Shown: positions 41,243 through 50,337, numbered from the stretch's first letter. The stretch is DNA of 64,000 nucleotides from Zestomonas insulae (GCF_016901015.1 NZ_JAFEUP010000002.1:1-64000), one strand, 5' to 3'. Notes: generated by a model not told the origin, from the sequence alone. Numbers and translations: made by a program.

Positions 41243-42937
41243 ATGCTCGAATTTCTGCTTAATGCGCTGCGTTCCGAACCGGAGATCGCGATCTTCCTGG
41301 CGATCTCGCTGGGTGTGCTGATCGGCCGGGTGCGCCTCGGCAGCTTTCACCTCGGCTCGGTGGCCGGCGCGCTGCTGATGGGCCTGATCATCGGGCAGGT
41401 CGGGCTGGAAGTGCCGCCGGCGCTCAAGTCGGTGTTCTTCGTGCTGTTCATCTACGCGGTCGGCTTCAAGAGCGGGCCGGAATTCTTCGGCAGCCTCAAT
41501 CGCGGCACCCTCAAGCTGGTGCTGCTCTCGCTGGTGCTCTGCGCGACTGCGCTGGGCGCGATCCTGGCGATGAACGCAATCTTCCATTTCGACGCAGGCT
41601 TCACCGCCGGCCTGGGCGCCGGAGCGCTGACTGACACGGCCATCATGGGCACCGCCGGCAGCGCGATCAGCCAGCTGGACCTCGACCCGGCCGCCAAGGA
41701 TCTGCTCAACAGCCACATGGCGATCGCCTACGCGATCACCTACCTGTTCGGCACCATCGGCCTGATCGTCTTCGTCGGCAGCATCGCGCCCAAGCTGCTC
41801 GGTGTGGACCTGCGCAGCGCCGCGCGCGAACTGGAACTGCAGTTGGGTATCGCCAGCAACGAGGACGCCATCACCGTGCCCTACACGCGCATCGTGGTGC
41901 GCGCGCACCGGGTCGCCAGGCTGGGGCCGGCGGATGGCAAGCGTATCGCCGACCTCGAGCAGTTGCATCCCGCGCTGAGCGTCGAGCGGGTGGTGCGCGA
42001 TGGCCAGGTGCTCGAACGCGACGTCGAACTGGTGCTGCAGACCGACGATATCGTCGGCGTCTATGCGCTGCGCGAAGCGGTCGGCACGCTGCCCGAGTGG
42101 GTCGGGCCGGAAGTCGACCACCCGGAATCGCTGTCCTTCCCCACCCGTCAGGTCGATATCGTGCTGACTGCGGCGCAGTTCGCCGGCAAGACCATCCAGA
42201 TGATCAAGGGGCAGTTGATCGGTGGCGAACGGCTGGGCTGCTTCATCAACAGCATTACCCGTCAGGGCTACGACCTGCCGCTGCTGCCGCATACCGTGCT
42301 GCGCCGCGGCGACGTGATTTCCCTGACCGGGCGCCGCGCCAGCGTCGAGGCGCTGGCCGAACGCCTGGGGCGCATCCGCGAAAGCAACTACAAGAGCGAT
42401 ATCGCCATGCATGCGCTGGGCATGGTGCTCGGCGCGCTGCTCGGGCTGCTCTCCACGCATATCGGCATGATCCCGGTCGAGCTGGGCGTCGGCGGCGGGG
42501 TACTGGTCGCCGCGCTGGTGATCGGCTGGTACAACTCGCGCCACCCAGAGATCGGCGCCTTGCCGCCGGCAGCGCAGTGGGCGTTCTCCGAGTTCGGCCT
42601 GACCGCCTTTGGTGCGGTGGTCGGTCTGCTGGCCGGTCCGGCGGCGATTGCCGCGATGCAGGAGCACGGCTGGTCGCTGCTGCTCGCCGGCGTGGTGGTG
42701 ACCTTGCTGCCGCCGCTGGTGGCGCTGTACTTCGGCCGCTACGTGCTGCGCCTGCACCCGATGATCCTGTTCGGCGCGCTGGCCGGCGCGCAGACCGAGG
42801 CGGCCTCGATGAACAAGATCATCGAGCAGTCCGGTAGCAACACCCCGGTGATCGGCTTCACCGTGTGCTACGCGATCTCCAACGTGCTGCTGGCGGTGTG
42901 CGGGCCGATCATCATCTTCGTTACGGCCGGTGGCTGA
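41243..42937 (+). CDS. AspT/YidE-type membrane transporter with RCK_C (TrkA-C) domains
   Basis: The product is 564 aa, a hydrophobic protein built of two membrane halves (about 1-190 and 385-564) around a central soluble region with two RCK_C domains (about 205-380). AGLGAGALTDTAIMGTAGSAI in the first half and GALAGAQTEAASMNKIIE in the second are the repeated motifs of the aspartate:alanine exchanger family. The substrate may be an amino acid or dicarboxylate. It lies directly after the MscS gene on the same strand and converges on the peroxiredoxin gene. Confidence 0.87.
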   Translation: MLEFLLNALRSEPEIAIFLAISLGVLIGRVRLGSFHLGSVAGALLMGLIIGQVGLEVPPALKSVFFVLFIYAVGFKSGPEFFGSLNRGTLKLVLLSLVLCATALGAILAMNAIFHFDAGFTAGLGAGALTDTAIMGTAGSAISQLDLDPAAKDLLNSHMAIAYAITYLFGTIGLIVFVGSIAPKLLGVDLRSAARELELQLGIASNEDAITVPYTRIVVRAHRVARLGPADGKRIADLEQLHPALSVERVVRDGQVLERDVELVLQTDDIVGVYALREAVGTLPEWVGPEVDHPESLSFPTRQVDIVLTAAQFAGKTIQMIKGQLIGGERLGCFINSITRQGYDLPLLPHTVLRRGDVISLTGRRASVEALAERLGRIRESNYKSDIAMHALGMVLGALLGLLSTHIGMIPVELGVGGGVLVAALVIGWYNSRHPEIGALPPAAQWAFSEFGLTAFGAVVGLLAGPAAIAAMQEHGWSLLLAGVVVTLLPPLVALYFGRYVLRLHPMILFGALAGAQTEAASMNKIIEQSGSNTPVIGFTVCYAISNVLLAVCGPIIIFVTAGG

Positions 42938-42965
42938 CGGCGCCTCCCGGCCTTGGAGCGGGCAG

Positions 42966-43619
42966 CTACTTGGGCGCGGGAATGGTGCGCAGGTAGGGCA
43001 GCTTGATGTCGAGCTGACCGTACTTCTCGCGCGCCTGCTCGTCGTTGAGGGCGAGGGCGACGATCACGTCCTGGCCGACCGTCCAGTCGGCGGGCGTGGC
43101 CAGCGGCACGTTGTAGGTCAGCTGCAGGGCGTCCAGCGCGCGCAGCACTTCGCCGAAGTTGCGCCCCACCGACATCGGGTAGGTCATGGTCAGCTTGAGC
43201 TTCTTGTCCGGGCCGATGATGAACACCGAGCGCACCGTGGCGGTGTCGGCGGCGGTGCGGCCGTCCGGCAGGTAGGCCTCGGCGGGCAGCATGTCGAACG
43301 CCTTGGACACCGCCAGGCCTTCGTCGGCGATGATCGGGAACGCCGCCTGCGCACCGCAGAAGCCTTCGATGTCGCCTTTCCATTTGGTGTGGGTGGCGGC
43401 GCCATCCACCGACACGCCGATCACCTTGGTGCCGCGCTTGGCCCATTCAGCGGCGAGTTTCGCCACCGCGCCGAACTCGGTGGTGCACACCGGGGTGAAG
43501 TCCTTCGGATGCGAGAACAGAATCGCCCAGTCGGCGCCGATCCAGTCGTGGAACCGGATCGGCCCCTGGTCGGTGTCGGCGCTGAAGTCGGGGACCGGAT
43601 CGTTGATGCGCAAGGCCAT
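42966..43619 (-). CDS. 1-Cys peroxiredoxin (Prx6/LsfA type)
   Basis: The product is 217 aa, the Prx6 length. The peroxidatic Cys45 is in FSHPKDFTPVCTTEFG, with the conserved Pro and Thr. No resolving cysteine is seen near the C-terminus, and the long C-terminal dimerisation arm (DWTVGQDVIVALALNDEQ onward) is present. It reduces peroxides in the cytoplasm. Pseudomonas LsfA is the closest named relative, known from sulfate-starvation and oxidative-stress responses. It has no operon partner here. Confidence 0.92.
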   Translation of the reverse strand: MALRINDPVPDFSADTDQGPIRFHDWIGADWAILFSHPKDFTPVCTTEFGAVAKLAAEWAKRGTKVIGVSVDGAATHTKWKGDIEGFCGAQAAFPIIADEGLAVSKAFDMLPAEAYLPDGRTAADTATVRSVFIIGPDKKLKLTMTYPMSVGRNFGEVLRALDALQLTYNVPLATPADWTVGQDVIVALALNDEQAREKYGQLDIKLPYLRTIPAPK

Positions 43620-43817
43620 GAGCGTTTCCTCCTGAAGTGACGAACCAGAAACAGCCTAGTCGCTATTCGCGGCGGGTTGCCCAGCTTCGGATCGGCGCGG
43701 AGGCGGCAGTTTTCCGGGCAAGCTGGCGCGCAGCGCCTATCTTCCTCAGAGCCTTTCGTGGCGCAGGCACTGGCTGAAGAACGGCAACCACAGTTGGTCC
43801 ATAACCACAGGTGAGCC

Positions 43818-44741
43818 ATGACCACCACCTATCACAAGCGCCTCGGCCTGCTGCACAACCCGGCCGTGGCCCGCGAGATCGCCAGCCTGGATGCCGAGCG
43901 CGACGTGCAGCGCATCGTCCACCTGCTGGCGATCTACGAATTTTCCTGGGACTTCAAGCGCGCCCTCGAAGTGGCGCTGTTCTACACCTACGGCAGCGCC
44001 TCGGTGTCGCGCCTGCTGGATCGCACCGGCGAGTTCGAGAAGTACGGGCAGAAGCGCTACGACGACACCGCGCTGCTGATCGGCCATTTCATAGAGTCGG
44101 GCTGGGACGGCGAGGTCGGCCGCCAGGCCCTGGCGCGCATGAACCAGACCCACGCGCACTACGCGATTGCCAACGATGATTTCCTGTTCGTGCTGTGGAC
44201 CTTCATCGAGTTCCCGATTCGCTGGACCGACCGCTACGGCCGGCGGCGCATGACCGCGCACGAGCAGCGTGCCTGGTTCAATTTCTGGGCAGAGATCGGC
44301 CGGCGTATGGGGCTCAAAGACATCCCGTCGAGCAAGGCTGAGTTCGATGCCTTCACCCGGCGCTACGAGGCGCAGCACTTCGTCTATGCGCTGCCCAACC
44401 ACCGGGTCGCCACGGCGACGGTGCGGATCATGGCCAACTGGTTGCCGGCGTTCCTGCACCCGGCGGTACGCCCGGTGGTCTGTGCGCTGATGCCGAGGCA
44501 CTTCCTCGACGCGGTGGGCTTCCCCGACGCGCCCGGCTGGCGCCGCGCGCTGGTGAGCGCGGCGCTCAAGCTGGTTGGTGCGGTCAATCGACTGCTGCCG
44601 TTCGGTCACTACCCGCACCTGGTGCGCAGCCGCAGCTCGCGTACCTACCAGGACGGCTACCGCATCGAGGACCTGCGCCCGGTGCACCTGAACAAGCACG
44701 AGGCAGCGCAGACCGTCCGCCAGGAACCCACCGAGAGCTAG
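43818..44741 (+). CDS. DUF2236/MpaB-type oxygenase family protein
   Basis: The product is 307 aa, soluble and helical, without signal peptide. The YRTGxFxKYGxKRYDDT-like segment (RLLDRTGEFEKYGQKRYDDT, about 57-76), FIEFPIRWTDRYG and the ACALMP-like PVVCALMPRHFLDAVGFP are typical of the DUF2236 family, which includes the haem-containing latex-clearing protein and fungal MpaB. The family cleaves isoprenoid chains in some members; nothing here fixes the substrate. It is 34 bases upstream of the alginate lyase gene on the same strand, so they are likely co-transcribed. Confidence 0.8.
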   Translation: MTTTYHKRLGLLHNPAVAREIASLDAERDVQRIVHLLAIYEFSWDFKRALEVALFYTYGSASVSRLLDRTGEFEKYGQKRYDDTALLIGHFIESGWDGEVGRQALARMNQTHAHYAIANDDFLFVLWTFIEFPIRWTDRYGRRRMTAHEQRAWFNFWAEIGRRMGLKDIPSSKAEFDAFTRRYEAQHFVYALPNHRVATATVRIMANWLPAFLHPAVRPVVCALMPRHFLDAVGFPDAPGWRRALVSAALKLVGAVNRLLPFGHYPHLVRSRSSRTYQDGYRIEDLRPVHLNKHEAAQTVRQEPTES

Positions 44742-44775
44742 CGCCGGTCTGCAGCCAGAATCGAGGAGATACGCA

Positions 44776-45528
44776 ATGCAATGGACATCACTTGGCGTGC
44801 TGCTCGGCGCGCTGATGGCCCTGGCCGGCTGCCAAAGTCCCCAGCAGGTGGCGGCTCCGACTCCGGCCCCGGGGACGAAGTACGACCTGTCGCAATGGAA
44901 ACTGACCCTGCCCGATCGGGATGCCAACGAAATCCTGCCGGCGCAGCTCGCCAGCTACTCGTCGGAGTATTTCCACCTGACCGCGGATGGCGCGATGGCC
45001 TTCGTCGCTCCGGCGGGCGGCGGCACGACCGAGAACAGCCGCTACCCGCGCTCCGAGCTGCGCGAGGTGCTCGACCCTGGCGACGACAACGTGAACTGGA
45101 GCGGCAGCGGGCATCACGCGCTGAGTGCGACCTGCCAGGTGATTCAGGCGCCGCGCGAGCAGAAGATCATCGTCGGGCAGATCCACGGCTTCGACGCACG
45201 CCCGCTGATCAAGCTGCAGTGGGAGAAGGGCAAGCTCAAAGCGTTGATCAAGCAGTCGCCGAAGGGCAGCAACGACGACATCAGCCATGTCTTCGCGACC
45301 CGTGTGGACAACCGCCCGTTCAGCTACCGGATTGAAGTCAACGAGGGGCGCTTGAGCGTCGAGGTCGAAGGCGAGCGCATCGAGCACGACTTCTACCGCG
45401 AAGATCCCGCCTGGCGCGAGGTGACCTACTACTTCAAGGCAGGCGCCTATGCACAGACCGCCAAGTCGGCCAATGGCGAAGTCGCCGAGGTGCACTTCAC
45501 CCGGTTGCAGGTCGAGCATGGGCAGTAG
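44776..45528 (+). CDS. Polysaccharide lyase family 7 alginate lyase, lipoprotein
   Basis: The product is 250 aa. The N-terminus ends in a lipobox LAGC (Cys19), so the enzyme should be lipid-anchored. The three PL7 active-site motifs are present: RSELRE (92-97), GQIHG (134-138) and YFKAGAYAQ (219-227). PL7 enzymes cut alginate by beta-elimination; QIH rather than QVH usually goes with preference for guluronate-containing sites. This single-domain form of about 230 aa resembles P. aeruginosa PA1167. GAGGAGA lies before ATG 44776. It converges on a LuxR-type regulator with a hairpin between. Confidence 0.9.
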   Translation: MQWTSLGVLLGALMALAGCQSPQQVAAPTPAPGTKYDLSQWKLTLPDRDANEILPAQLASYSSEYFHLTADGAMAFVAPAGGGTTENSRYPRSELREVLDPGDDNVNWSGSGHHALSATCQVIQAPREQKIIVGQIHGFDARPLIKLQWEKGKLKALIKQSPKGSNDDISHVFATRVDNRPFSYRIEVNEGRLSVEVEGERIEHDFYREDPAWREVTYYFKAGAYAQTAKSANGEVAEVHFTRLQVEHGQ

Positions 45529-45556
45529 CGCGCAGCTGGGCTCGCCAGTGTTCGCT

Positions 45557-45579
45557 GCTCGGCGCAATCCACGCCGAGC
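45557..45579. terminator. Hairpin between convergent lyase and regulator genes
   Basis: GCTCGGCG-caatcca-CGCCGAGC is a perfect 8-bp stem with a 7-base loop in the 62-bp gap between two convergent stops. There is no T tract on either strand, so it is a weak or factor-dependent terminator at best. Confidence 0.5.
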
Positions 45580-45590
45580 GGCGGTGATGC

Positions 45591-46652
45591 TCAGCCGAGC
45601 AAGCCTTGCCGTTGCGCCTGGGCCACTGCCTGGGTGCGTCGCTCGGTGCCGAGCTTGCTGTTGATGTTCCAGGCATGACCCTTGATGGTATGGGTCGATA
45701 CGCACAGTTGATCGGCGATTTCCCGGTTGGAAAGGCCCGCCGCGATGAGCCGCAAAATGGCCAGCTCGCGTTTGCTCAACAGCGAACGCGGTGCCGGCGG
45801 CGACCGGTGTGCGTAAGTGGGACGGTGCGCTGGCCGCGCGGCAAACCACTGCGGATGACGGGCCTGCAGCGCCAGCAGCTCGGCATTGCCCGCGTCCTGT
45901 TCAGGCCGCACTTCGCGTTGCAGGTAGTTCAGCAGCAACGGCGTTCCGCTCTCCAGACGCTGGGCCAGGGTGTCGGCTGTCGCCTCGCGCAGCAGCAGGC
46001 AGATCAGCGCCGGCCAGCCGGCACATTGCTCCAGTAAGCGCGTCCTCAGCTCCTGGGCGACGAGCGCTGGCTGCTCACACAGCAGGCTCTGCAGCGCCGC
46101 GGCGTCGAAGCGCAGGTCGTCGGCGCTGAGCTCCTGCACGGCGTTCTGCAGTATCAGCCGCGGCAGGTTCCAGGCGGGTCGGCGTCGGCCACAGATCCAC
46201 CATTGCACATGGGCCGGGGTGCGCTCGAGCAGGTCTTCGACAAGCGCATCCAGCTCTGCGCAGGGCTGCCGCGGATAGTCGTCGAGCATCAGCCAGAGTG
46301 GCTGACGCACTCGGCCGAGCAAACGGCCCAAGCTATCCGGTGAGCATTCGTTCTCGGGGTCCCCGCCGACTTCTGCGGCGATGCGCGCCAGCAGTTCCTG
46401 CGGGCTCAGTGTGTGCCCCAGCAGCTCCAGCCAGATCACCCGCGTGCCGGCGGGCGCCAGGCGGGCGCACTCGCCATGCAGCGCGCTCTTGCCGAAACCG
46501 GCGGGCGCGAAGGTCAGCGTCAGGCGGCTTTCGCTACGCAGCAGCCGGCGCAGCAAATGGGCGCGGGTGACATGCCCGGGCGCCGGAGCAGGGGCGGCAT
46601 TGACCTCGCAAGGGGCGACGCGGAACGGTGCTTCAGAAAGCGGGGTAAGCAT
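45591..46652 (-). CDS. Short P-loop/LuxR-type regulator (MalT-like without the repeat domain)
   Basis: The product is 353 aa. It has a nucleotide-binding region like that of MalT/AlkS regulators, with P-loop APAGFGKS (50-56 region), a Walker B-like LMLDDYP, and AGWP typical of the following helical part. A LuxR helix-turn-helix (about 290-350) begins LLSKRELAILRLIAAGLSNREIADQLCVS. Standard members are about 900 aa with a long repeat-containing sensor region between these parts. Here it is missing, with only a short linker. ATG 46652 is chosen since similarity starts after it. It is divergent from the DUF1302 gene and may control it. The open frame is intact, with no sign of a frameshift. Confidence 0.82.
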   Translation of the reverse strand: MLTPLSEAPFRVAPCEVNAAPAPAPGHVTRAHLLRRLLRSESRLTLTFAPAGFGKSALHGECARLAPAGTRVIWLELLGHTLSPQELLARIAAEVGGDPENECSPDSLGRLLGRVRQPLWLMLDDYPRQPCAELDALVEDLLERTPAHVQWWICGRRRPAWNLPRLILQNAVQELSADDLRFDAAALQSLLCEQPALVAQELRTRLLEQCAGWPALICLLLREATADTLAQRLESGTPLLLNYLQREVRPEQDAGNAELLALQARHPQWFAARPAHRPTYAHRSPPAPRSLLSKRELAILRLIAAGLSNREIADQLCVSTHTIKGHAWNINSKLGTERRTQAVAQAQRQGLLG

Positions 46653-47032
46653 GCTGACAACCTCTGCAAATCCAGGCATTTGGGAGCACCGGTGCGGCAT
46701 GTGCCGGGTCGTGGCCGACCCATGCCGCACCGGTGCGTGCCACCGTCAGCAGTATCGCCAAGAGCGATGAGGCTTCATGGACAATTCACGACCAATACTT
46801 GACATATCGCGACTGCGATTTGCCGGTCGTCAACCGCGTTTGCCTGAGCAGGGTTGCAGCGCGAGCGCGCTGTGGTGATGTATTCGCGCAATCTATGGGG
46901 GCGCGGAAAGCCCCGTTTTAAGCGGGATCTAGGACTTTGGTGTGGGTTGCAGATCGCTACCTTGGTCTGTTTGGAGGCATCGGCTGGCTGATTAAGGTGA
47001 GGGCACGTCCCCCCACCTCATCGGAGAGTCGA
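46653..47032. other. 380-bp divergent intergenic region
   Basis: No coding region is supported here. It holds the 51-bp inverted repeat described separately, a TTGACA at 46799-46804 without a good -10 partner, and a moderately AT-rich stretch toward the DUF1302 gene. Promoters for both divergent genes should lie here. Confidence 0.5.
46686..46736. promoter_or_regulatory. 51-bp perfect inverted repeat with two GCACCGGTGC palindromes
   Basis: The arms GCACCGGTGCGGCATG (46686-46701) and its exact reverse complement (46721-46736) match at 16 of 16 positions. The outer 10 bases of each arm, GCACCGGTGC, are themselves palindromic, so two identical 10-bp sites lie 41 bp apart, close to four helical turns. 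The inner part can also pair (GGTCG / CGACC). It begins 34 bp upstream of the LuxR-type regulator start. It fits a paired operator for cooperative binding, or a strong leader hairpin. Confidence 0.7.
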
Positions 47033-48808
47033 ATGACAACAACAATAGGGCGCGGATTCTTCCAGCCTCGTCTGCTCACCCTGGCCATCGCCCTGGGCAG
47101 CCTTGCGCCCAGCGTGCAGGCCGTCACCTTCAACGTCGGCGAACTCGAGGGGCAACTCGACTCGTCGCTGTCCATCGGGGCCAGCTGGGCGATGCGCAAC
47201 GCCGACCCGGAACTGGTCGGTGCCACCAACGGCGGCAAGACCGCCGCGACGGCCAACGACGATGGCCGGCTGAACTTCAAGAAGGGCGAAACCTTCTCGA
47301 AGATCTTCAAGGGTCTCCACGACCTGGAGCTGAAGTACGGCGATACCGGGGTCTTCCTGCGCGGCAAGTACTGGTACGACTTCGAACTCAAGGACGAGCA
47401 TCGTCCGTTCAAGGACATCGACGACCACAACCGCAAGCAGGGCGCGCAGTCCTCCGGCGCCGAGTTGCTCGATGCCTTCATCTATCACAACTACACCCTC
47501 GGCAGCCTGCCGGGCAGCGGGCGGTTGGGCAAACAGGTGGTCAGCTGGGGCGAGAGCACCTTCATCGGCAACAGCATCAACGCGATCAACCCGGTCGACG
47601 TGGCGGCGTTTCGCCGCCCCGGCGCGGAGATCAAGGAAGGCCTGATTCCGGTCAACATGCTGCTGCTCTCGCAGGGCCTCACCGAGGACCTGTCCGCGGA
47701 AATGTTCTACCAGTTGGACTGGCAACAGACGGTGGTCGACAACTGCGGCACCTTCTTCGGCGCCGACACGGTGGCCGACGGCTGCGATGACAACTTCACG
47801 GTGGGCTTGCCGGCAGCGGTCAACGGCCTGACGCCGTTCGCTGGACTGATGGGCGTGACGATGCGCCCGGAAGGCCTGGTGGTGCCGCGCGGCGGCGATC
47901 GCGATGCGCGTGACGGCGGGCAATGGGGCCTGGCGTTGCGCTGGCTGGCCGACGAGACCGAATACGGCGCCTATGCCATGAACATCCACAGCCGCACCCC
48001 GTACCTCAGCATGACCACCCCCGGCCAGGCGGAGATCGGCCGCGCGCTGACCTTGCCCGGCGGGCTCGCCGGCAATCTGGCGCAGACCTCGCTGCTCGGC
48101 AACAGCCGCTATTTCTTCGAGTACCCGGAAGACATCCGCCTGTACGGCGCGAGCTTCGCGACCACCCTGGAGAGCGGCACCGCCTGGACCGGCGAACTGA
48201 GCTACCGGCCGAACATGCCGCTGGCCTTCAACGCCATCGATGTGACCAACTCCCCGGTGCTCTACGTGGTCGGCGGCGCGCTGGCCGGTGGCGCGGCCGG
48301 TGCGCGGGCCACCGCCAACACGGACCTGAGTGGTTACCAGCGCAAGGAAATGACCCAGGCGCAGACCACCCTGACGCACTTCTTCGAGCGCGTGCTGGGC
48401 GCCGATCGCCTGACCCTGGTGGGCGAGGTCGGGGTCACCCAGCTCGGTGGGCTGGAGAGCCGCAGCGAGCAGCGCTATGGCCGCATCACCGAAGTGGGCG
48501 CCTACAGCGCGGCGAATGCCGACGGCTTCTACACCAACACCTCCTGGGGTTACCGGGCGCGCGGCATCCTCGAGTACAGCGACGTCTTCGCGGGCATCAA
48601 CCTCAAGCCCAACCTCGCCTGGGCGCATGACGTGGACGGTTACGGCCCGACCTTCAACGAAGGTGCCAAGGCCATCAGCCTGGGCCTGGATGCCGACTAC
48701 CGCAGCGTCTACACCGCCAGCCTCTCGTACACCGACTACTTCGGTGGCCAGTACAACAACCAGATCGATCGCGACTTCCTGGCGCTCAGCCTGGGCGTGA
48801 ACTTTTAA
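47033..48808 (+). CDS. DUF1302 family outer-membrane-associated protein
   Basis: The product is 591 aa. The signal peptide spans about residues 1-30 (ending PSVQA). The mature protein begins VTFNVGELEGQLDSSLSIGASWAMRN, the standard DUF1302 opening, and has alternating hydrophobic strands up to the final LALSLGVNF, a C-terminus typical of outer-membrane beta barrels. DUF1302 proteins pair with DUF1329 proteins and occur beside genes for using steroids, terpenes and other lipophilic compounds, where they are thought to help uptake or export. ATG 47033 has GGAGA upstream and starts the signal peptide. The DUF1329 gene follows after 23 bp. Confidence 0.87.
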   Translation: MTTTIGRGFFQPRLLTLAIALGSLAPSVQAVTFNVGELEGQLDSSLSIGASWAMRNADPELVGATNGGKTAATANDDGRLNFKKGETFSKIFKGLHDLELKYGDTGVFLRGKYWYDFELKDEHRPFKDIDDHNRKQGAQSSGAELLDAFIYHNYTLGSLPGSGRLGKQVVSWGESTFIGNSINAINPVDVAAFRRPGAEIKEGLIPVNMLLLSQGLTEDLSAEMFYQLDWQQTVVDNCGTFFGADTVADGCDDNFTVGLPAAVNGLTPFAGLMGVTMRPEGLVVPRGGDRDARDGGQWGLALRWLADETEYGAYAMNIHSRTPYLSMTTPGQAEIGRALTLPGGLAGNLAQTSLLGNSRYFFEYPEDIRLYGASFATTLESGTAWTGELSYRPNMPLAFNAIDVTNSPVLYVVGGALAGGAAGARATANTDLSGYQRKEMTQAQTTLTHFFERVLGADRLTLVGEVGVTQLGGLESRSEQRYGRITEVGAYSAANADGFYTNTSWGYRARGILEYSDVFAGINLKPNLAWAHDVDGYGPTFNEGAKAISLGLDADYRSVYTASLSYTDYFGGQYNNQIDRDFLALSLGVNF

Positions 48809-48831
48809 CCTGCCGCGCGAGAACCTCAGCA

Positions 48832-50199
48832 ATGAAAGCGACGACAAAATTCCTCGGGGCCTGCGCCCTGTCCCTGCTGGCCGGCAGCGTGTCGGCGGCC
48901 GTTTCTCCAGATGAACTGGCCACTCTCGGCACCTCGTTGACGCCGGTTGGCGCAGAGCGTGCCGGCAATGCCGACGGCACTATTCCCGAGTGGACCGGCG
49001 GCCTGCCGCAGAACGCCGCGGCGGTGGACGGCAAAGGCTTTCTCGCCGACCCCTTCGCCAACGAGCAGCCGCTGTTCGTGATCACCGCGGCGAATGCCGA
49101 TCAGTACAAGGATCGCCTCGGTGACGGTCAGTTGGCCATGTTCAAACGCTATGCCGACAGCTTCCGGATGCCGGTCTACCCCAGCCATCGCAGCGTGGCG
49201 ATGCCGCAGGAGGTGTATGCGGCGGCACGCATCAGCGCCGAGAAGGTCAGCCTCGTCGAAGGCGGCAACGGCCTGAAGGGCTTCACCGAGTCGCGCACGT
49301 TGGCCTTCCCCATCCCCAAGAGCGGCTTGGAGGCCGTGTGGAACCACATCACCCGCTATCGCGGCGGCAACCTGTTCCGTGATTCGACGAGTGCCTTCCC
49401 ACAGCGCAATGGCGACTACACCCTGGTGCGCATCCAGGACCAGGTGGCGTTTCCCGCCCTGATGCAGGATCTGCCGCAAGACAAGGCGGCGAACACCCTG
49501 CTGATGTTCAAGTCGATCACCTCGGCGCCGGCGCGCCTGGCCGGCAACGTGCTGCTGGTGCACGACACGCTCGATCAGGTGAAGGAGGCGCGCATGGCCT
49601 GGCAGTACAACCCGGGGCAGCGCCGCGTGCGCCGGGCACCCCAGGTGGCCTATGACAGCCCCGGCAGCAACGCCGACGGTACGCGCACCTCGGATGACTT
49701 CGACATGTACAACGGCGCGCCGGATCGCTACGACTGGACCCTGGTCGGCAAGAAGGACATGTACATCCCCTACAACAACTACCGCCTGGCCTCGCCCGCG
49801 GTGAAGTACGCCGACATCCTCAAGGCGGGGCATACCAACCAGGACCTGGCGCGCTACGAGCTGCATCGCGTCTGGGTCGTCGAGGGCACGCTCAAGCCCG
49901 GCATGCGGCATGTCTACGCCAAGCGGCGTTTCTACATCGACGAGGACTCCTGGAACATCGCCGCCTCCGACCTGTACGACGGCCGTGGCCAGCTGTGGCG
50001 CGTCGGCCAGTCGATGCTGATGCAGGAGTACCACGCGCGGACCCCGTGGTACGCCTTCGAGGCGCTCTACGACCTGACCTCGGGGCGCTATGGCGTGTAC
50101 GGCATGATCAACGAGGAGAAGAGCTGGGTGAAGTTCGGCGTGCCCGCGTCGGGCAATGATTTCACCCCGGCCGCGCTGCGCACCGCCGGCGTGCGCTGA
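48832..50199 (+). CDS. DUF1329 family exported protein (LolB/LolA-like fold)
   Basis: The product is 455 aa. The signal peptide spans about 1-23 (cleavage near SVSAA). The mature protein begins VSPDELATLGTSLTPVGAERAGNADGTIPEWTGG, the hallmark of DUF1329. It also contains the conserved PAHHRS-like PSHRSVAMPQEVY region and, late, HRVWVVEGTLKPGMRHVYAKRRFYIDEDSW. The family is periplasmic and partners DUF1302 proteins, plausibly moving hydrophobic molecules between membranes. It is co-transcribed with the DUF1302 gene and followed by a hairpin. Confidence 0.87.
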   Translation: MKATTKFLGACALSLLAGSVSAAVSPDELATLGTSLTPVGAERAGNADGTIPEWTGGLPQNAAAVDGKGFLADPFANEQPLFVITAANADQYKDRLGDGQLAMFKRYADSFRMPVYPSHRSVAMPQEVYAAARISAEKVSLVEGGNGLKGFTESRTLAFPIPKSGLEAVWNHITRYRGGNLFRDSTSAFPQRNGDYTLVRIQDQVAFPALMQDLPQDKAANTLLMFKSITSAPARLAGNVLLVHDTLDQVKEARMAWQYNPGQRRVRRAPQVAYDSPGSNADGTRTSDDFDMYNGAPDRYDWTLVGKKDMYIPYNNYRLASPAVKYADILKAGHTNQDLARYELHRVWVVEGTLKPGMRHVYAKRRFYIDEDSWNIAASDLYDGRGQLWRVGQSMLMQEYHARTPWYAFEALYDLTSGRYGVYGMINEEKSWVKFGVPASGNDFTPAALRTAGVR

Positions 50200-50261
50200 G
50201 CGCTGCGACGGGGCGCCCGCCACGTGCTGAGCGGCCGCCCCTCCCACTCATTTCGCGCAGC

Positions 50262-50287
50262 GCCTGCCCTCGGGCAGGCCTTCATTT
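50262..50287 (+). terminator. Probable terminator after DUF1302-DUF1329
   Basis: GCCTGCCC-TC-GGGCAGGC is an 8-bp stem at 50262-50279, followed by CTTCATTT. The T tract is interrupted but the stem is strong and lies 63 bp after the DUF1329 stop. Confidence 0.65.
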
Positions 50288-50302
50288 GCGCTGTCGTAAA
50301 AT

Positions 50303-50337
50303 GTCAACTGGAAGTCAGGATAAGTCAGGTTTGCTGC
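50303..50337 (+). promoter_or_regulatory. Candidate AraC-regulator site upstream of the BVMO gene
   Basis: Three GTCA elements at 50303, 50314 and 50324 are spaced 11 and 10 bp, about one helical turn each. The last is part of GTCAGGTTTGCTGC (50324-50337), which ends 52 bases before the monooxygenase ATG. A 13-of-14 match lies at the same distance before the first DUF1254 gene. The nearby AraC-type gene (52702-53775) is the likely binder. Confidence 0.6.
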
